Shown: piece by piece, positions 31,411-39,301 of the stretch | Layout: every line of letters starts with the position of its first letter | Numbering within the stretch: the stretch's first letter is position 1 | NCBI GenBank assembly: GCA_035310145.1 | Contig: DATGEL010000031.1 | Coordinates: 1 to 53,062, forward strand | Source: Dehalococcoidia bacterium | Lineage (GTDB): Bacteria; Chloroflexota; Dehalococcoidia; CAUJGQ01 | Length of the DNA stretch: 53,062 bases | Direction of reading: 5' to 3' | Made by a program: the position numbers and the translations under genes | The notes under the pieces: model-generated | Seen by the model: the letters and a program-made list of their open reading frames with translations, nothing else | Databases searched by the model: none | Told to the model about the DNA's origin: nothing

Positions 31411-32286
31411 ATGTTCGACGGCTTTCAGCGGCGCCGCATCGAGGCCAACGGCGTCACGATCAACCTGGTCACGGCCGGCAGCGGGCCGCCGTTGCTGCTG
31501 CTGCACGGCTATCCGCAGACGCACGCCATGTGGCACCGCGTCGCTCCGGGGCTGGCAGAAGACTTCACCGTCGTCGTGCCCGACCTGCGCGGCTACGGCG
31601 CCAGCGAGAAGCCGCCGGGCGGCGGTGACCATGCCGTCTACACCAAACGCACGATGGCGCTCGACCAGGTGGAGGTGATGCGGGCGCTGGGCTTTCCCCG
31701 GTTCCGCGTGGCCGGGCACGACCGCGGCGCCCGCGTGGCCTACCGCATGGCGCTCGACCACCCGGCGGTGGTGGAGAAGCTCGCCGTGCTCGACATCGTT
31801 CCGACCTACACGATGTTCGCCGGCGTAACCAAGGCGTTCGCCATGGGCACCTATCACTGGTTTTTCCTGGCGCAGCCGTTCGATCTTCCCGAGCACCTGA
31901 TCGGCGGCGACCCGGAGTATTTCATCCGCAACACGCTCTCGCGCTGGAGCGGCAACCTCGACGCCTTCGCACCGGAGGCGCTGCACGAATACATCGACGC
32001 CTTCCGCGGCCCGGCCTGCATCCACGCCACCTGCGAGGATTACCGCGCCGGCGCCACGCTCGACACGGAGTACGACGCGGCCGACCTGGGCAAGCGTAAG
32101 ATCGTCTGCCCGCTGCTGGCGCTGTGGGGCAACAAGGGTGGGCGCTGGAGCGATCGGGACGTGCTCGCGGTCTGGCGCGACTGGGCCGACGACGTGCAGG
32201 GCCGGCCGATCGCCAGCGGCCACTTCCTGGCGGAAGAGGCGCCCGACGAGACGTACTCTGCCCTGCGCGAGTTCCTGCGGGCCTGA
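31411..32286 (+). CDS. Alpha/beta hydrolase, fluoroacetate-dehalogenase-like
   Basis: A 291-residue alpha/beta hydrolase whose active-site pattern fits haloacetate dehalogenases. The nucleophile elbow is VAGHDRGARVAYR with Asp104, and Arg105 and Arg108 match the carboxylate-binding pair of fluoroacetate dehalogenase. MGTYHWFFLAQP supplies the His-Trp pair that holds the leaving halide, and SGHFLAEEAP supplies the general-base His. The oxyanion loop is LLLHGYPQTHAMWH. ATG 31411 has GGAG about ten bases upstream. Family members also include epoxide hydrolases, but those carry different lid tyrosines. Defluorinase activity is a family-based prediction only. Confidence 0.8.
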   Translation: MFDGFQRRRIEANGVTINLVTAGSGPPLLLLHGYPQTHAMWHRVAPGLAEDFTVVVPDLRGYGASEKPPGGGDHAVYTKRTMALDQVEVMRALGFPRFRVAGHDRGARVAYRMALDHPAVVEKLAVLDIVPTYTMFAGVTKAFAMGTYHWFFLAQPFDLPEHLIGGDPEYFIRNTLSRWSGNLDAFAPEALHEYIDAFRGPACIHATCEDYRAGATLDTEYDAADLGKRKIVCPLLALWGNKGGRWSDRDVLAVWRDWADDVQGRPIASGHFLAEEAPDETYSALREFLRA

Positions 32287-32340
32287 CACCACGCCGGCAT
32301 GCGGCCGGACCAACTCGCTGTGCCAGCGCTTCGAGCCGAA

Positions 32341-33249
32341 TCAGTCCGGCGCCGTCTGCGCCCGCGACGAGCGTTGTCCCTCGCTCTCCCGGTTGGCGCG
32401 GCCGCCGAAGGGCGCCCAGCGTCCGCCCTCTCCGGGCGCAAACAGCGGCCGGTCCTGCTCGTATTCGAGCCCCCAGCGCAAGGCCTCGGCGGCTTTTGCC
32501 ACCTCGCGGCCGATGTAGGCCGCGTGCGAGATCTCCGAGATCAGCCCTTCACGCACCAGCGTGTGACAGATCGCCTCCGCGTCGCTGCCCACCACGGCCG
32601 ATTGGTAGCGCCGGTCGGCGCGGTAGTGATCGACAACGATCTCTCCCGTCTCGCGCCGGATGCCGACGAGGAACAGCCCCGCGGGATCGAGCGTAAGCTC
32701 GCCCATGCGGTTCGGTGTGGCGGCCAGCGCCTCCGGGAACGGGTGGCGCAGGCCGGCTCCCCAGGGGCCGGGACCGCGGGCCTGCAGTTGGCGCGCCGTG
32801 GCCAGGATCCTCTCCACGCTCGTCTCGCCGATCAGCGGCACCAGCTCGACCTGCTGCTGGAAGGCCAGGAGCTCTTCAGCGGTGAGGTTGTGAAGATACG
32901 GCTGATAGCCGCTGACGTCCGCGATGCGGTGGTCGGCGTCAAACCCCTTGTCGTGGAGCGCCGCGATGCCGCGCGAGATCTGCGTCGAGGTGTCGTCGCC
33001 GCAGAGCAGCAGGAAGCGGATGGCCGGGTTGGCGATGATGTTCCAGACCAGCTTTTCCAGGCCCAGGTTCAGCGTATACAGGCGGCCGACGATCGCGATC
33101 TCGTCCCGCGCTCCGATCGCGTCCACCAGGTCCGAGGAGGCGAGCGTGCAGACGGCGACACTGCGGCCGGGGTTGCCGACGATGTACCGCCCGCCGATCA
33201 CCGGCCAGCGAAGCGGCGTGCTCACGGATGCAGGCTCGTGCGCTGCCAT
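32341..33249 (-). CDS. MtrA-like protein (tetrahydromethanopterin S-methyltransferase subunit A-like)
   Basis: A 302-residue protein whose first ~150 residues match the MtrA fold: WPVIGGRYIVGNPGRSVAVC, IAIVGRLYTLNLGLEKLVWN, IIANPAIRFLLLCGDDT, then GYQPYLHNLTAEELLAFQQQ and VELVPLIGE. The C-terminal part (VGIRRETGEIVVDHYRADRR and following) fits DUF4346. MtrA in methanogens binds a corrinoid in methyl transfer; bacterial homologues are poorly understood. ATG 33249 has AGGG seven bases upstream. It is divergent from a PadR-type regulator gene. There is no other methanogenesis-type gene here, so the role is likely repurposed, perhaps in one-carbon or pterin binding. Confidence 0.8.
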   Translation of the reverse strand: MAAHEPASVSTPLRWPVIGGRYIVGNPGRSVAVCTLASSDLVDAIGARDEIAIVGRLYTLNLGLEKLVWNIIANPAIRFLLLCGDDTSTQISRGIAALHDKGFDADHRIADVSGYQPYLHNLTAEELLAFQQQVELVPLIGETSVERILATARQLQARGPGPWGAGLRHPFPEALAATPNRMGELTLDPAGLFLVGIRRETGEIVVDHYRADRRYQSAVVGSDAEAICHTLVREGLISEISHAAYIGREVAKAAEALRWGLEYEQDRPLFAPGEGGRWAPFGGRANRESEGQRSSRAQTAPD

Positions 33250-33345
33250 TTCACATCCCTTTTTCGATTCGCCGCCCGCGTCACCCGTGGCAGAGCAACG
33301 GGCGATCGAGCGGGCCGCCCGCCGTGCACCGGCCATGACGAGCGC

Positions 33346-33374
33346 ACCATAACTAATCAACATCAACCAGTCAA
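33346..33374 (-). promoter_or_regulatory. Promoter of the MtrA-like gene
   Basis: On the minus strand TTGACT (33369-33374) and TATGGT (33346-33351) are exactly 17 bases apart, in the AT-rich core of the divergent region. The leader to ATG 33249 would be about 90 bases. A plus-strand TAGAAT at 33382-33387 could be the -10 for the PadR gene. Confidence 0.5.
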
Positions 33375-33417
33375 TATCGACTAGAATGACACGAGAATTG
33401 AGGAGTGTGCGGGCGCG

Positions 33418-33948
33418 GTGACCGATGACGACGAGCTGTTGCTGCTGGGGGCGCTCTCCGATGCGGCGATGCACGGGTACGAGCTGAACGCGCGCCTGCA
33501 GCGCTGGCAGGCGTATCTGCCCGGCGCGCCCCGGCCTTCGACGGCCTACGCGCGGCTGGAGCAACTGGCGCGCCAGGGGCTGGTACAGACGCACGCGGAG
33601 CGGCCCGGGCGCTACGGGGAGCGGCGGGTGTACGGGCTGACCGAGGCCGGCCGCGCGCTCCTGCGGGGGCTGCTGCGCGCGGCGCTGCCGGACCCTGCCC
33701 GCCCCGTCGAACGGCCGGCGCTCTTCCTGCGGGCGCTGCCACCGGACGAATGGCGGGCGCTTCTGCGTGAACGGCTCAGCAAGCTGGATGGTCCGCGCAC
33801 GGAGCTGCAGGCCCTCGTCGACTCGCACAGTCCCCTGATCCCGGTGCACTGGCTTTCGCGCCTGCGCCTCGGCCAGATCGAGACGGAGCGGCGCTGGATT
33901 GAAACGCTGCTCACCGAGGCCACGATCGCGCCGGGCGACGGCGCGTAA
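33418..33948 (+). CDS. PadR family transcriptional regulator
   Basis: A 176-residue PadR-type regulator. The winged helix is DDDELLLLGALSDAAMHGYE, LNARLQRWQAYLPG, then RPSTAYARLEQLARQGLVQT and the wing RRVYGLTEAGRALLR; the C-terminal helices mediate dimerisation. The start codon is GTG 33418; GAGGAG lies 14 bases upstream, further than usual, so the start is less sure. It is divergent from the MtrA-like gene and the AT-rich region between them contains imperfect CTAATC/GACTAG arms that could be its operator. Its effector is unknown. Confidence 0.8.
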   Translation: MTDDDELLLLGALSDAAMHGYELNARLQRWQAYLPGAPRPSTAYARLEQLARQGLVQTHAERPGRYGERRVYGLTEAGRALLRGLLRAALPDPARPVERPALFLRALPPDEWRALLRERLSKLDGPRTELQALVDSHSPLIPVHWLSRLRLGQIETERRWIETLLTEATIAPGDGA

Positions 33949-34013
33949 TCGCGCTGAGCCGCCCGCGGGCTGCCAGAATGCCACGCCCGGCGTCTCATGG
34001 ACCCGCGCCGGAT

Positions 34014-34430
34014 TTACTGCGGATCGCGGCGCGTGATGCCGGGAATGCGGTCGAAGTCGCGGTCGAAGCTGACCACCGCCGCGGTGCCGGTGCGCTCCAT
34101 GTGCGCGGCGATCAGCGCATCTTCAAAATCAACGTTGTGCGCTTCGTAGAGTTCGAGGGCGCGGAGATATGTGCCCTTATGCGCGATGCTCACTCCGGGA
34201 AACGCCAATACCCCGGCGAGAAAGGTGCGAATTGCGGGCCGAGGAAGATGATAGCGCCGCGGAGAACTGAGGACGTACACGACCTCCGCGATCGTGGCTT
34301 CGGTAAGCTCGGCGACCTCCTCGCCGAGCTCCAGCCGGCGCAAATACCGTTGACAGCGGGTGGCTCGAGCCAGATCGTCTTGCGTGATCGTGCGGACCAG
34401 GATGTTCGCGTCAAGGTACGGATCCGTCAC
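34014..34430 (-). CDS. vapC: PIN-domain toxin (VapC-like)
   Basis: A 138-residue PIN ribonuclease. Acidic residues expected for Mg binding are visible: Asp in DPYLDANILVRTI, Glu in TEATIAEVVYVL, Asp in HNVDFEDALIAAH and the last in VVSFDRDFDRIPG. The start is GTG 34430, which overlaps the antitoxin stop as GTGA. VapC toxins cleave tRNA or rRNA. The upstream partner is an AbrB-type antitoxin, the classic VapBC order, and a perfect inverted repeat lies upstream of the pair. Confidence 0.85.
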   Translation of the reverse strand: MTDPYLDANILVRTITQDDLARATRCQRYLRRLELGEEVAELTEATIAEVVYVLSSPRRYHLPRPAIRTFLAGVLAFPGVSIAHKGTYLRALELYEAHNVDFEDALIAAHMERTGTAAVVSFDRDFDRIPGITRRDPQ

Positions 34431-34705
34431 TCTTCGTCATCCAGCGAGGCGAGTTGGCGCGCGAACCGCTCGGCTCGCTCATCGCGAACCTCGGCCTCGA
34501 TCTCTTTCCAGGTTCGCGGCGGATTCAACGCCGGCGCGTACATGAAGTACTTGTCGAGCACGGACTCGTACTTCTCGATATGGACGCCGTGCTCATCGCG
34601 CGTGAAGCGAACCCGATCCTTCGGGCCGAGGCCGAGCGCCTTGCGGATCTCGATCGGGATCGTCACCTGGCCCTTGGGGCTGACCCGGCTGGTCATCGTG
34701 CGCAT
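34427..34705 (-). CDS. vapB: AbrB/MazE-type antitoxin (VapB-like)
   Basis: A 92-residue protein with an N-terminal SpoVT/AbrB DNA-binding swapped-hairpin motif: SRVSPKGQVTIPIEIRKALG, then LGPKDRVRFTRDEHG. The C-terminal half (PPRTWKEIEAEVRDERAERF) would be the unstructured toxin-binding tail. I chose ATG 34705; ATG 34696 is equally possible, and an earlier TTG at 34735 overlaps the operator side. Its stop overlaps the PIN toxin start. It should repress its own operon through the inverted repeat at 34740-34766. Confidence 0.8.
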   Translation of the reverse strand: MRTMTSRVSPKGQVTIPIEIRKALGLGPKDRVRFTRDEHGVHIEKYESVLDKYFMYAPALNPPRTWKEIEAEVRDERAERFARQLASLDDEE

Positions 34706-34739
34706 GGTGCCGCCCGCCTTCCCTTCCCCAACCAAGAGG

Positions 34740-34766
34740 GTACAACCACGATCCTCCTGGTTGTAC
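34740..34766. promoter_or_regulatory. Perfect inverted repeat, VapBC operator candidate
   Basis: GTACAACCA and TGGTTGTAC flank a nine-base spacer, ending 35 bases before the antitoxin start. It also lies 15 bases after the acetamidase stop, so a terminator role cannot be excluded, though no T-tract follows. Confidence 0.55.
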
Positions 34767-34781
34767 TGAGAGTAGCAGGTT

Positions 34782-35711
34782 TTACCCGAAGACGCTCTTC
34801 GGCAGCAGGGCGCTGACCACCCAGTTCGGCGCGTCCACCACCTCGCTCACGCGCAGATCCACGGCCACGGAGCAGAGCATGTACGCCTGCTCGCGCGTGA
34901 AGCCGTGCCGCTCCACCAGGTAGGCGATCATGTGGCGCGTGGCCTGCCGCGCCGCCTCCAGCAGGTCGGGCGAGTGGCCCGTCGTCGCGTAGTAGCCGGC
35001 GGTGATGGCGCGCGGCGAAAGCGGGCCGGCCGTCTCGTACTGCAGCTCGGCCGGCGCGGCGCCTTTGCGCAGGCTGAAGCGCAGCGTGGCCGTCATTTCG
35101 CACTCGATCGCCGTCACGCAGACCTCGCCATCGCCCTGCGCCGCGTGGCCGTCGCCGCAGGAAAAAAGCGCGCCGGGCACGAGCACCGGCAGCCAGAGTT
35201 TCGTACCGGAGGTGAGCTGCTTGACGTCGACGTTGCCGGCGTTGCGCCGCGGCGGCATCGTGCTGAAGCTGCCCGGCTCGGCCAGCGCCACGCCCATCAC
35301 GCCCAGGAACGGCTCCTTGGGGATGTGGACGCCCCGCACGAACGGGGCCGGGTCCTGCGTCAGATCCCAGTGAAAGAGCGCCGGCTCCAGAAAATCCTCC
35401 GGCAGCAGGCCGACGCCGGGCGCGATGATCGTGTAGCCCCAGGGGCCGGTCTCCAGCGCCAGCACCTCGATCTCCAGCGCGTCGCCGGGCTCGGCGCCGC
35501 GCACGAAGACCGGACCGCTGAGCGGATGCCCGGGCGCCCGCGGCCGCGACAGCGCCTCGGCCAGCGTCACCGGCGGCTTGTTGCGGCCGTCGGAGGAGTC
35601 GCGCGTCTGGAAGACGACCGTGTCGCCGGGGTCGATCGCCAGCAGCGGCGGTAGGCTGTTATCCCAGGCGTGGTGAACGCGCTCGGCGGAGAGGTGGTGC
35701 GTGCGGCTCAT
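34782..35711 (-). CDS. Acetamidase/formamidase family protein
   Basis: A 309-residue amidase of the FmdA/AmdA type. It starts MSRTHHLSAERVHHAWDNSL and contains LLAIDPGDTVVFQTRDSSDG, VRGAEPGDALEIEVLALETG, GVMGVALAEPGSFSTMPPRR, and FSCGDGHAAQGDGEVCVTAI, a Cys/His/Asp-rich motif of the family's metal site. The final part, AYMLCSVAVDLRVSEVVDAP, is also typical. ATG 35711 has AGGAAG six bases upstream. It likely hydrolyses a short-chain amide to ammonia. It ends just before the VapBC operator. Confidence 0.9.
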   Translation of the reverse strand: MSRTHHLSAERVHHAWDNSLPPLLAIDPGDTVVFQTRDSSDGRNKPPVTLAEALSRPRAPGHPLSGPVFVRGAEPGDALEIEVLALETGPWGYTIIAPGVGLLPEDFLEPALFHWDLTQDPAPFVRGVHIPKEPFLGVMGVALAEPGSFSTMPPRRNAGNVDVKQLTSGTKLWLPVLVPGALFSCGDGHAAQGDGEVCVTAIECEMTATLRFSLRKGAAPAELQYETAGPLSPRAITAGYYATTGHSPDLLEAARQATRHMIAYLVERHGFTREQAYMLCSVAVDLRVSEVVDAPNWVVSALLPKSVFG

Positions 35712-35872
35712 CGCCAACTTCCTGCCGGCACGGCAGGCGTGCCGCGCCACGGTCTCGCTGCAGCCGGAAAAACCAGGGAATGGGGAGCGCGTCCGCAGCG
35801 TAGCACGCCGCGCACGCGAGCAGCGCGCCGAGATGGATACGACACGCGGGCGATTATGGATGGATCGTGTTG

Positions 35873-36592
35873 CTAGCCGTCGAGCAGCCGTTCGACCTCA
35901 CCGAGCGCCGAGAGCCACGCTCCGCCGTAGCTAACCGGCGGACCGTCGCGGGCGATCAGCACCGCGCCGAGACCGGCGGCGCGGGCGCCATCCACGTACT
36001 CCGGCTCGTCATCCACGAACAGCAGTTGCCGCGGCGGCAACCCGATCTCTCGCGCGGCAAGCTCGAAGATCGCGGCGTCGGGCTTGAGGCAGCCGGCGCA
36101 GGCCGAGATCACGAACGAATCGAAGCAGTCACGCAGGCCGAGCCGGCGGTACTTGCCCTCAAGCGAGGGCCAGGCGTTCGAGATCAGCCCCAGCCGCAGG
36201 CCGCGGGCGCGCACGGCCTCGATCGCGGTGCGGGCATCGGGAAAGGGCTCGAACTCGCACTCGGCGATGTGCGCCCCGGCCAGCGCGGCAAGCAGCGCCG
36301 GCGCTGGCTTCGCCAGGCTCAGCCCGCGGATCACGATGCGGTAGTACTCGCGGAACTGCGCCCGCTCCTCGTCTTCGCTGCTGAGGCGGTGGTTGGCGTC
36401 CAGGTAGGCCATGCCGGACCGGTGCGCCTCGGCGTAGCGCTCCCATGGCAGATCGCCAAGGCCGTGCGCCTCGACGATGCGGCGCACGTGCGGGTACGGC
36501 CACCAGCCCGCGGTCAGCGGCCGCATCAGCGTGCCGCCGGAGTCAAAGATCACGCCCGCAATCGCCTGCTGCACTGCTTCCGCCCTACGCAT
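35873..36592 (-). CDS. HAD superfamily hydrolase
   Basis: A 239-residue HAD phosphatase-like protein. The catalytic motif I reads VIFDSGGTLMRPL, with the first Asp kept and the usual second acidic residue replaced by Gly (DSGGT). Motif II is LGLISNAWPSLEGKYR, motif III Lys in ACAGCLKPDAAIFELAAREI, and motif IV LLFVDDEPEYVDGARAAGLG. ATG 36592 was chosen; it overlaps by eight bases the end of the frameshifted PIN gene. Lack of the second motif-I Asp raises doubt about phosphatase activity. Phosphoglycolate or dehalogenase-like roles cannot be separated. Confidence 0.85.
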   Translation of the reverse strand: MRRAEAVQQAIAGVIFDSGGTLMRPLTAGWWPYPHVRRIVEAHGLGDLPWERYAEAHRSGMAYLDANHRLSSEDEERAQFREYYRIVIRGLSLAKPAPALLAALAGAHIAECEFEPFPDARTAIEAVRARGLRLGLISNAWPSLEGKYRRLGLRDCFDSFVISACAGCLKPDAAIFELAAREIGLPPRQLLFVDDEPEYVDGARAAGLGAVLIARDGPPVSYGGAWLSALGEVERLLDG

Positions 36593-37027
36593 CGGAGCCA
36601 GGGTGCAACCCGCCGGACAGGATGGCAAGGAACCGCGCGGGCCGCACGATCGCCACGTCAGCGTAGCGCCCCAACGCCAACACCGCCGTGTCGCCCGTCA
36701 CGATGTAGTCGGCCCGGCCGGTAATGGCCGCTTCGAGCAGGGCATGATCGGCCGGATCGGGCAGCACTCCACTGATGTGCGTCGTTGGCACGACCTCGAT
36801 CGCCACGGCGCGGTAGCCGCCGATGAAGGCGGCAAGCGCCTGTGGTGTCCAACCGAGGCGGCGGATGATGCGCGGGCGCGCCAGCACGCTGGCGAGTTCC
36901 CCGTGAGATCTGGAGAGGTGATCGGGGCAAAGGCGCCGTGGCGTGCCGCGCGCAGCACGTCTCCGGGCGGACTCTCCCGCTTCAGAACGCCGCTGACAAC
37001 GCTGTTCGTATCGAGCACCGCTCTCAC
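36585..37027 (-). pseudogene. PIN-domain toxin broken by a one-base frameshift
   Basis: The gene starts with GTG 37027: RAVLDTNSVVSGVLKRESPP, GDVLRAARHGAFAPITSPDL. At the C4 run 36899-36902 (GGGG on the coding strand) the reading shifts. The PIN domain then continues in another frame as ELASVLARPRIIRRLGWTPQ, PDPADHALLEAAITGRADYI and VTGDTAVLALGRYADVAIVR down to 36585. One extra G would restore a full ~147-residue PIN toxin. The start overlaps the antitoxin stop (GTGA). It could be a true pseudogene or a homopolymer sequencing error. Confidence 0.8.
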
Positions 37028-37323
37028 GTGCCGGCCGCGCCCCCGGCAGCGTGCCGGTTTCCGCGAACCTCGGCGATCGCTGCCTGGACGTCGGCTTCGA
37101 TTTCAGCGAGCGACGCGGCATACTGGCGCTCCTGCGCCTCCTCGACCAGCTTCCAAAAGCGCTCGCGCTCATGCCTCAGCGCGTCGTACCGCTCCGCGGG
37201 GATCAGGACGGCCATCGGTTTGCCGGCGCGCTCGATCACAATCTCATCATCGCGATAGAACACCCCTTCCAGCAGCTCGCCCAGCCGCTGGCGCGCCTCG
37301 ACCGCCGATACCCTGCGCTGCAT
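37024..37323 (-). CDS. Phd/YefM-type antitoxin
   Basis: A 99-residue antitoxin starting QRRVSAVEARQRLGELLEGV, then DDEIVIERAGKPMAVLIPAE, the Phd/YefM DNA-binding fold, with a long helical C-terminal tail (ERERFWKLVEEAQERQYAAS). ATG 37323 has GGAGG six bases upstream. Its stop overlaps the start of the frameshifted PIN gene. If that frameshift is real, the antitoxin is now without its toxin. Confidence 0.85.
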   Translation of the reverse strand: MQRRVSAVEARQRLGELLEGVFYRDDEIVIERAGKPMAVLIPAERYDALRHERERFWKLVEEAQERQYAASLAEIEADVQAAIAEVRGNRHAAGGAAGT

Positions 37324-37438
37324 CGCCAACCTCCGCATGGCCTCTCGACCATATCGATCAGTATGATCATAGCAGGCGCCGCGTGGCGGCGTGCAGCCGT
37401 AACGGGCACAGCCGCGCGATCGCCGGCCCCGCCTCGGC

Positions 37439-37468
37439 TTGACAGGCGCGGACGGCGCATTCTAGACT
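37439..37468 (+). promoter_or_regulatory. Promoter of the sulfate assimilation genes
   Basis: A perfect TTGACA (37439-37444) is followed after 18 bases by TAGACT (37463-37468). It lies 38 bases before the yezD-like start and points into the yezD-tauE-cysH direction. The surrounding 180 bases contain no gene. Confidence 0.6.
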
Positions 37469-37505
37469 TCGAGAAACTGGATTAGATCAGTCAAGAAAGT
37501 CAACA

Positions 37506-37691
37506 ATGACGGGCGGGGCGCGGGCGGTGAGCCAGATCTCCCTCGAAGCGGCGACGGCGGACGAGCTGCGCGTGCTGCGCGAGGTGCTGGCCGCGATCCG
37601 CGCCGTGCAGCACGGCACCGTTTCGCTGATCCTCCAGGACCGCCGCGTGGTGCAGATCGACCGCACGGAGAAACGCCGCCTCGTGAGCTGA
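37506..37691 (+). CDS. YezD-like small protein (DUF2292)
   Basis: A 61-residue protein with the YezD/DUF2292 core: SQISLEAATADELRVLREVL, AAIRAVQHGTVSLILQDRRV, VQIDRTEKRRL. These small proteins commonly precede sulfur or nitrogen assimilation genes in many bacteria; function unknown. ATG 37506 lacks a strong ribosome site; GTG 37527, seven codons on, is an alternate start that fits the family N-terminus. A strong intrinsic terminator follows 40 bases after the stop, so this gene may also be transcribed alone as a short RNA. Confidence 0.8.
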   Translation: MTGGARAVSQISLEAATADELRVLREVLAAIRAVQHGTVSLILQDRRVVQIDRTEKRRLVS

Positions 37692-37731
37692 CGGGTACGG
37701 CAAACTGACGACCGGCTGACCGGACAACCGG

Positions 37732-37760
37732 AGGCCCGCCTCAAGCGAGGCGGGCCTTTC
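37732..37760 (+). terminator. Rho-independent terminator after yezD-like gene
   Basis: AGGCCCGCCTC, loop AAGC, GAGGCGGGCCT: a perfect 11-pair stem ending in TTTC. It lies between the yezD-like gene and the TauE-like gene, so transcription of the downstream genes needs read-through or another promoter. Confidence 0.8.
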
Positions 37761-37796
37761 GCTGCGCCGCCGGCCGGCGCCGCCAGAGCAGGATGC

Positions 37797-38558
37797 ATGG
37801 AACTCGGCCTGATCTTCGTCGGCTTTCTCGTGGGCGGCCTGATCGGCGCCTCGGGCATGGGCGGCGGCTCGCTGCTGGCGCCGTTGCTGATCGGCGTCGT
37901 CGGCGTCGGGCCGCTGCAGGCCGTCAGCACCGACTTCGTCTTCTCCGCCGCGACCAAGGCGCTGGGCGGCTGGCGCCACTGGCGGCTGGGCGGCGTCGAG
38001 TGGCCGCTGGTGCTGCGCTTGCTCTGCGCCAGCGGACCGGGCGTGGTGGCCGGCGTGGCGCTGCTGCACTGGCTCGGACGCGGCAACCGGGCGCTGACGG
38101 ACGGCTTCGTGATGCACACACTCGGCGTGGCGCTGATCTGCGCCGCCGCGGCCACGGTCTGGCAGGCGCTGCGGCCCGCGCAGCGTCCCGTACTGGCTGC
38201 CGGCGGCGAGCCGCGCTGGGCGCTGCTGCTGCCCGCCGGCTTCGTGCTGGGGTTGCTGGTCGGCGTGACTTCGGTCGGCAGCGGCAGCCTCTTCCTGGTG
38301 CTGCTCACGGCCTCCTCGCCGCTGCCGCTGCGCCGCGCCGTGGGCACGGACGTGGCGCACGCGGCCCTGCTCACCGGCATCGGCGCCGTCGCGCATCTTT
38401 CGGCCGGCGCCGTCGATCTGCGCCTCTCGCTCAACCTGATCGCCGGTTCGCTGCCGGGCGTGTGGCTGGGCAGCAGCCTGCCGGCGCGGCTGCCGCGGCG
38501 GGCGCTCTCCGGCGTCGTCGCCTCGGTGCTTGCCGTCAGCGGCCTGCGCTTTCTGTAG
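37797..38558 (+). CDS. TauE/SafE-family sulfite exporter-like permease
   Basis: A 253-residue integral membrane protein with about eight spans and the two family repeats: FLVGGLIGASGMGGGSLLAP in the first half and LLVGVTSVGSGSLFLVLLTA in the second. TauE/SafE proteins export sulfite or sulfoacetate, or import related anions. ATG 37797 has an AGGA close upstream. It sits between yezD-like and cysH-like genes, where it may remove sulfite produced by APS reduction or move sulfate; the direction is not shown by sequence. Confidence 0.8.
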   Translation: MELGLIFVGFLVGGLIGASGMGGGSLLAPLLIGVVGVGPLQAVSTDFVFSAATKALGGWRHWRLGGVEWPLVLRLLCASGPGVVAGVALLHWLGRGNRALTDGFVMHTLGVALICAAAATVWQALRPAQRPVLAAGGEPRWALLLPAGFVLGLLVGVTSVGSGSLFLVLLTASSPLPLRRAVGTDVAHAALLTGIGAVAHLSAGAVDLRLSLNLIAGSLPGVWLGSSLPARLPRRALSGVVASVLAVSGLRFL

Positions 38559-38578
38559 CCACCCCTGGAGAAACTGCC

Positions 38579-39301
38579 ATGACCATCACCGCAACCGCCC
38601 GTCCCGACGAAGCGCAGCTTGCCGCCCTCAATGCCCGCTTCGCCGGCGCCGAGCCGCAGGAGCTGATCGCCTGGGCGGCCGCGCAGTATCCCGGCAAGCT
38701 GGCGATCTCCTGCTCCTTCGGCGGGCCGAGCGGCATGGCGTTGCTCGACCTCGCCCTGCAGGTCGACCGTGCCATGCCCGTGATCTACGTGGACACCGAC
38801 TACCTCTTCCCCGAGACCTACGCCACGGTGCGGGCCGTCGAATCCCGCTATGGCATCACGCCGCTCGCGTTTCGTTCGACGCTGACGCCGCGGACGCAGG
38901 AGCTGCTGCACGGCCCGGCGCTCTGGGAACGCGATCCCGATGCCTGCTGCGCCATGCGCAAAGTGGCGCCGATGCGCGAGGCGCTCGCGCATTTCTCGGC
39001 CTACCTCACCGGGCTGCGCCGCGACCAGGCCAGCACCCGCCGCGAGACGCCGCTTGTGCAGTGGGATGCGCAGTTCGGCGTGTTGAAGCTCAACCCGCTC
39101 GCCGCTTGGAGCGAGGCCGCGGTCTGGGCCCACATCGCCATGCACAACCTGCCCTACAACTCGCTGCACGACCGCGGCTACCCCAGCATCGGCTGCACCA
39201 ACTGCACCCGCGCCGTGCAGCCGGGCGAGGACGCCCGCGCCGGCCGCTGGAGCGGCAGCGACAAGATCGAATGCGGCCTGCACGTAGGGAATAGTGGTTA
39301 G
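38579..39301 (+). CDS. cysH: Adenylyl-sulfate (APS) reductase, CysH family
   Basis: A 240-residue CysH. The PP-loop motif is [20 protein letters not shown]; the iron-sulfur ligand pairs DACCAMRKV and [10 protein letters not shown] mark the [4Fe-4S] APS-reductase type, not the cluster-free PAPS type. The substrate helix [14 protein letters not shown] and the catalytic KIECGLH near the end are present. It reduces APS to sulfite with thioredoxin. ATG 38579 has GGAG eight bases upstream. The last residues (VGNSG) and the TAG stop are encoded by heptad repeat copy 5, beyond the usual ECGLH end. Confidence 0.9.
   Translation: MTITATARPDEAQLAALNARFAGAEPQELIAWAAAQYPGKLAISCSFGGPSGMALLDLALQVDRAMPVIYVDTDYLFPETYATVRAVESRYGITPLAFRSTLTPRTQELLHGPALWERDPDACCAMRKVAPMREALAHFSAYLTGLRRDQASTRRETPLVQWDAQFGVLKLNPLAAWSEAAVWAHIAMHNLPYNSLHDRGYPSIGCTNCTRAVQPGEDARAGRWSGSDKIECGLHVGNSG

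Noticed and set aside
36899-36902. Programmed frameshift in the PIN gene
   Set aside because: A G4 run alone lacks a slippery heptamer and downstream stem; simple loss of one base explains it better.
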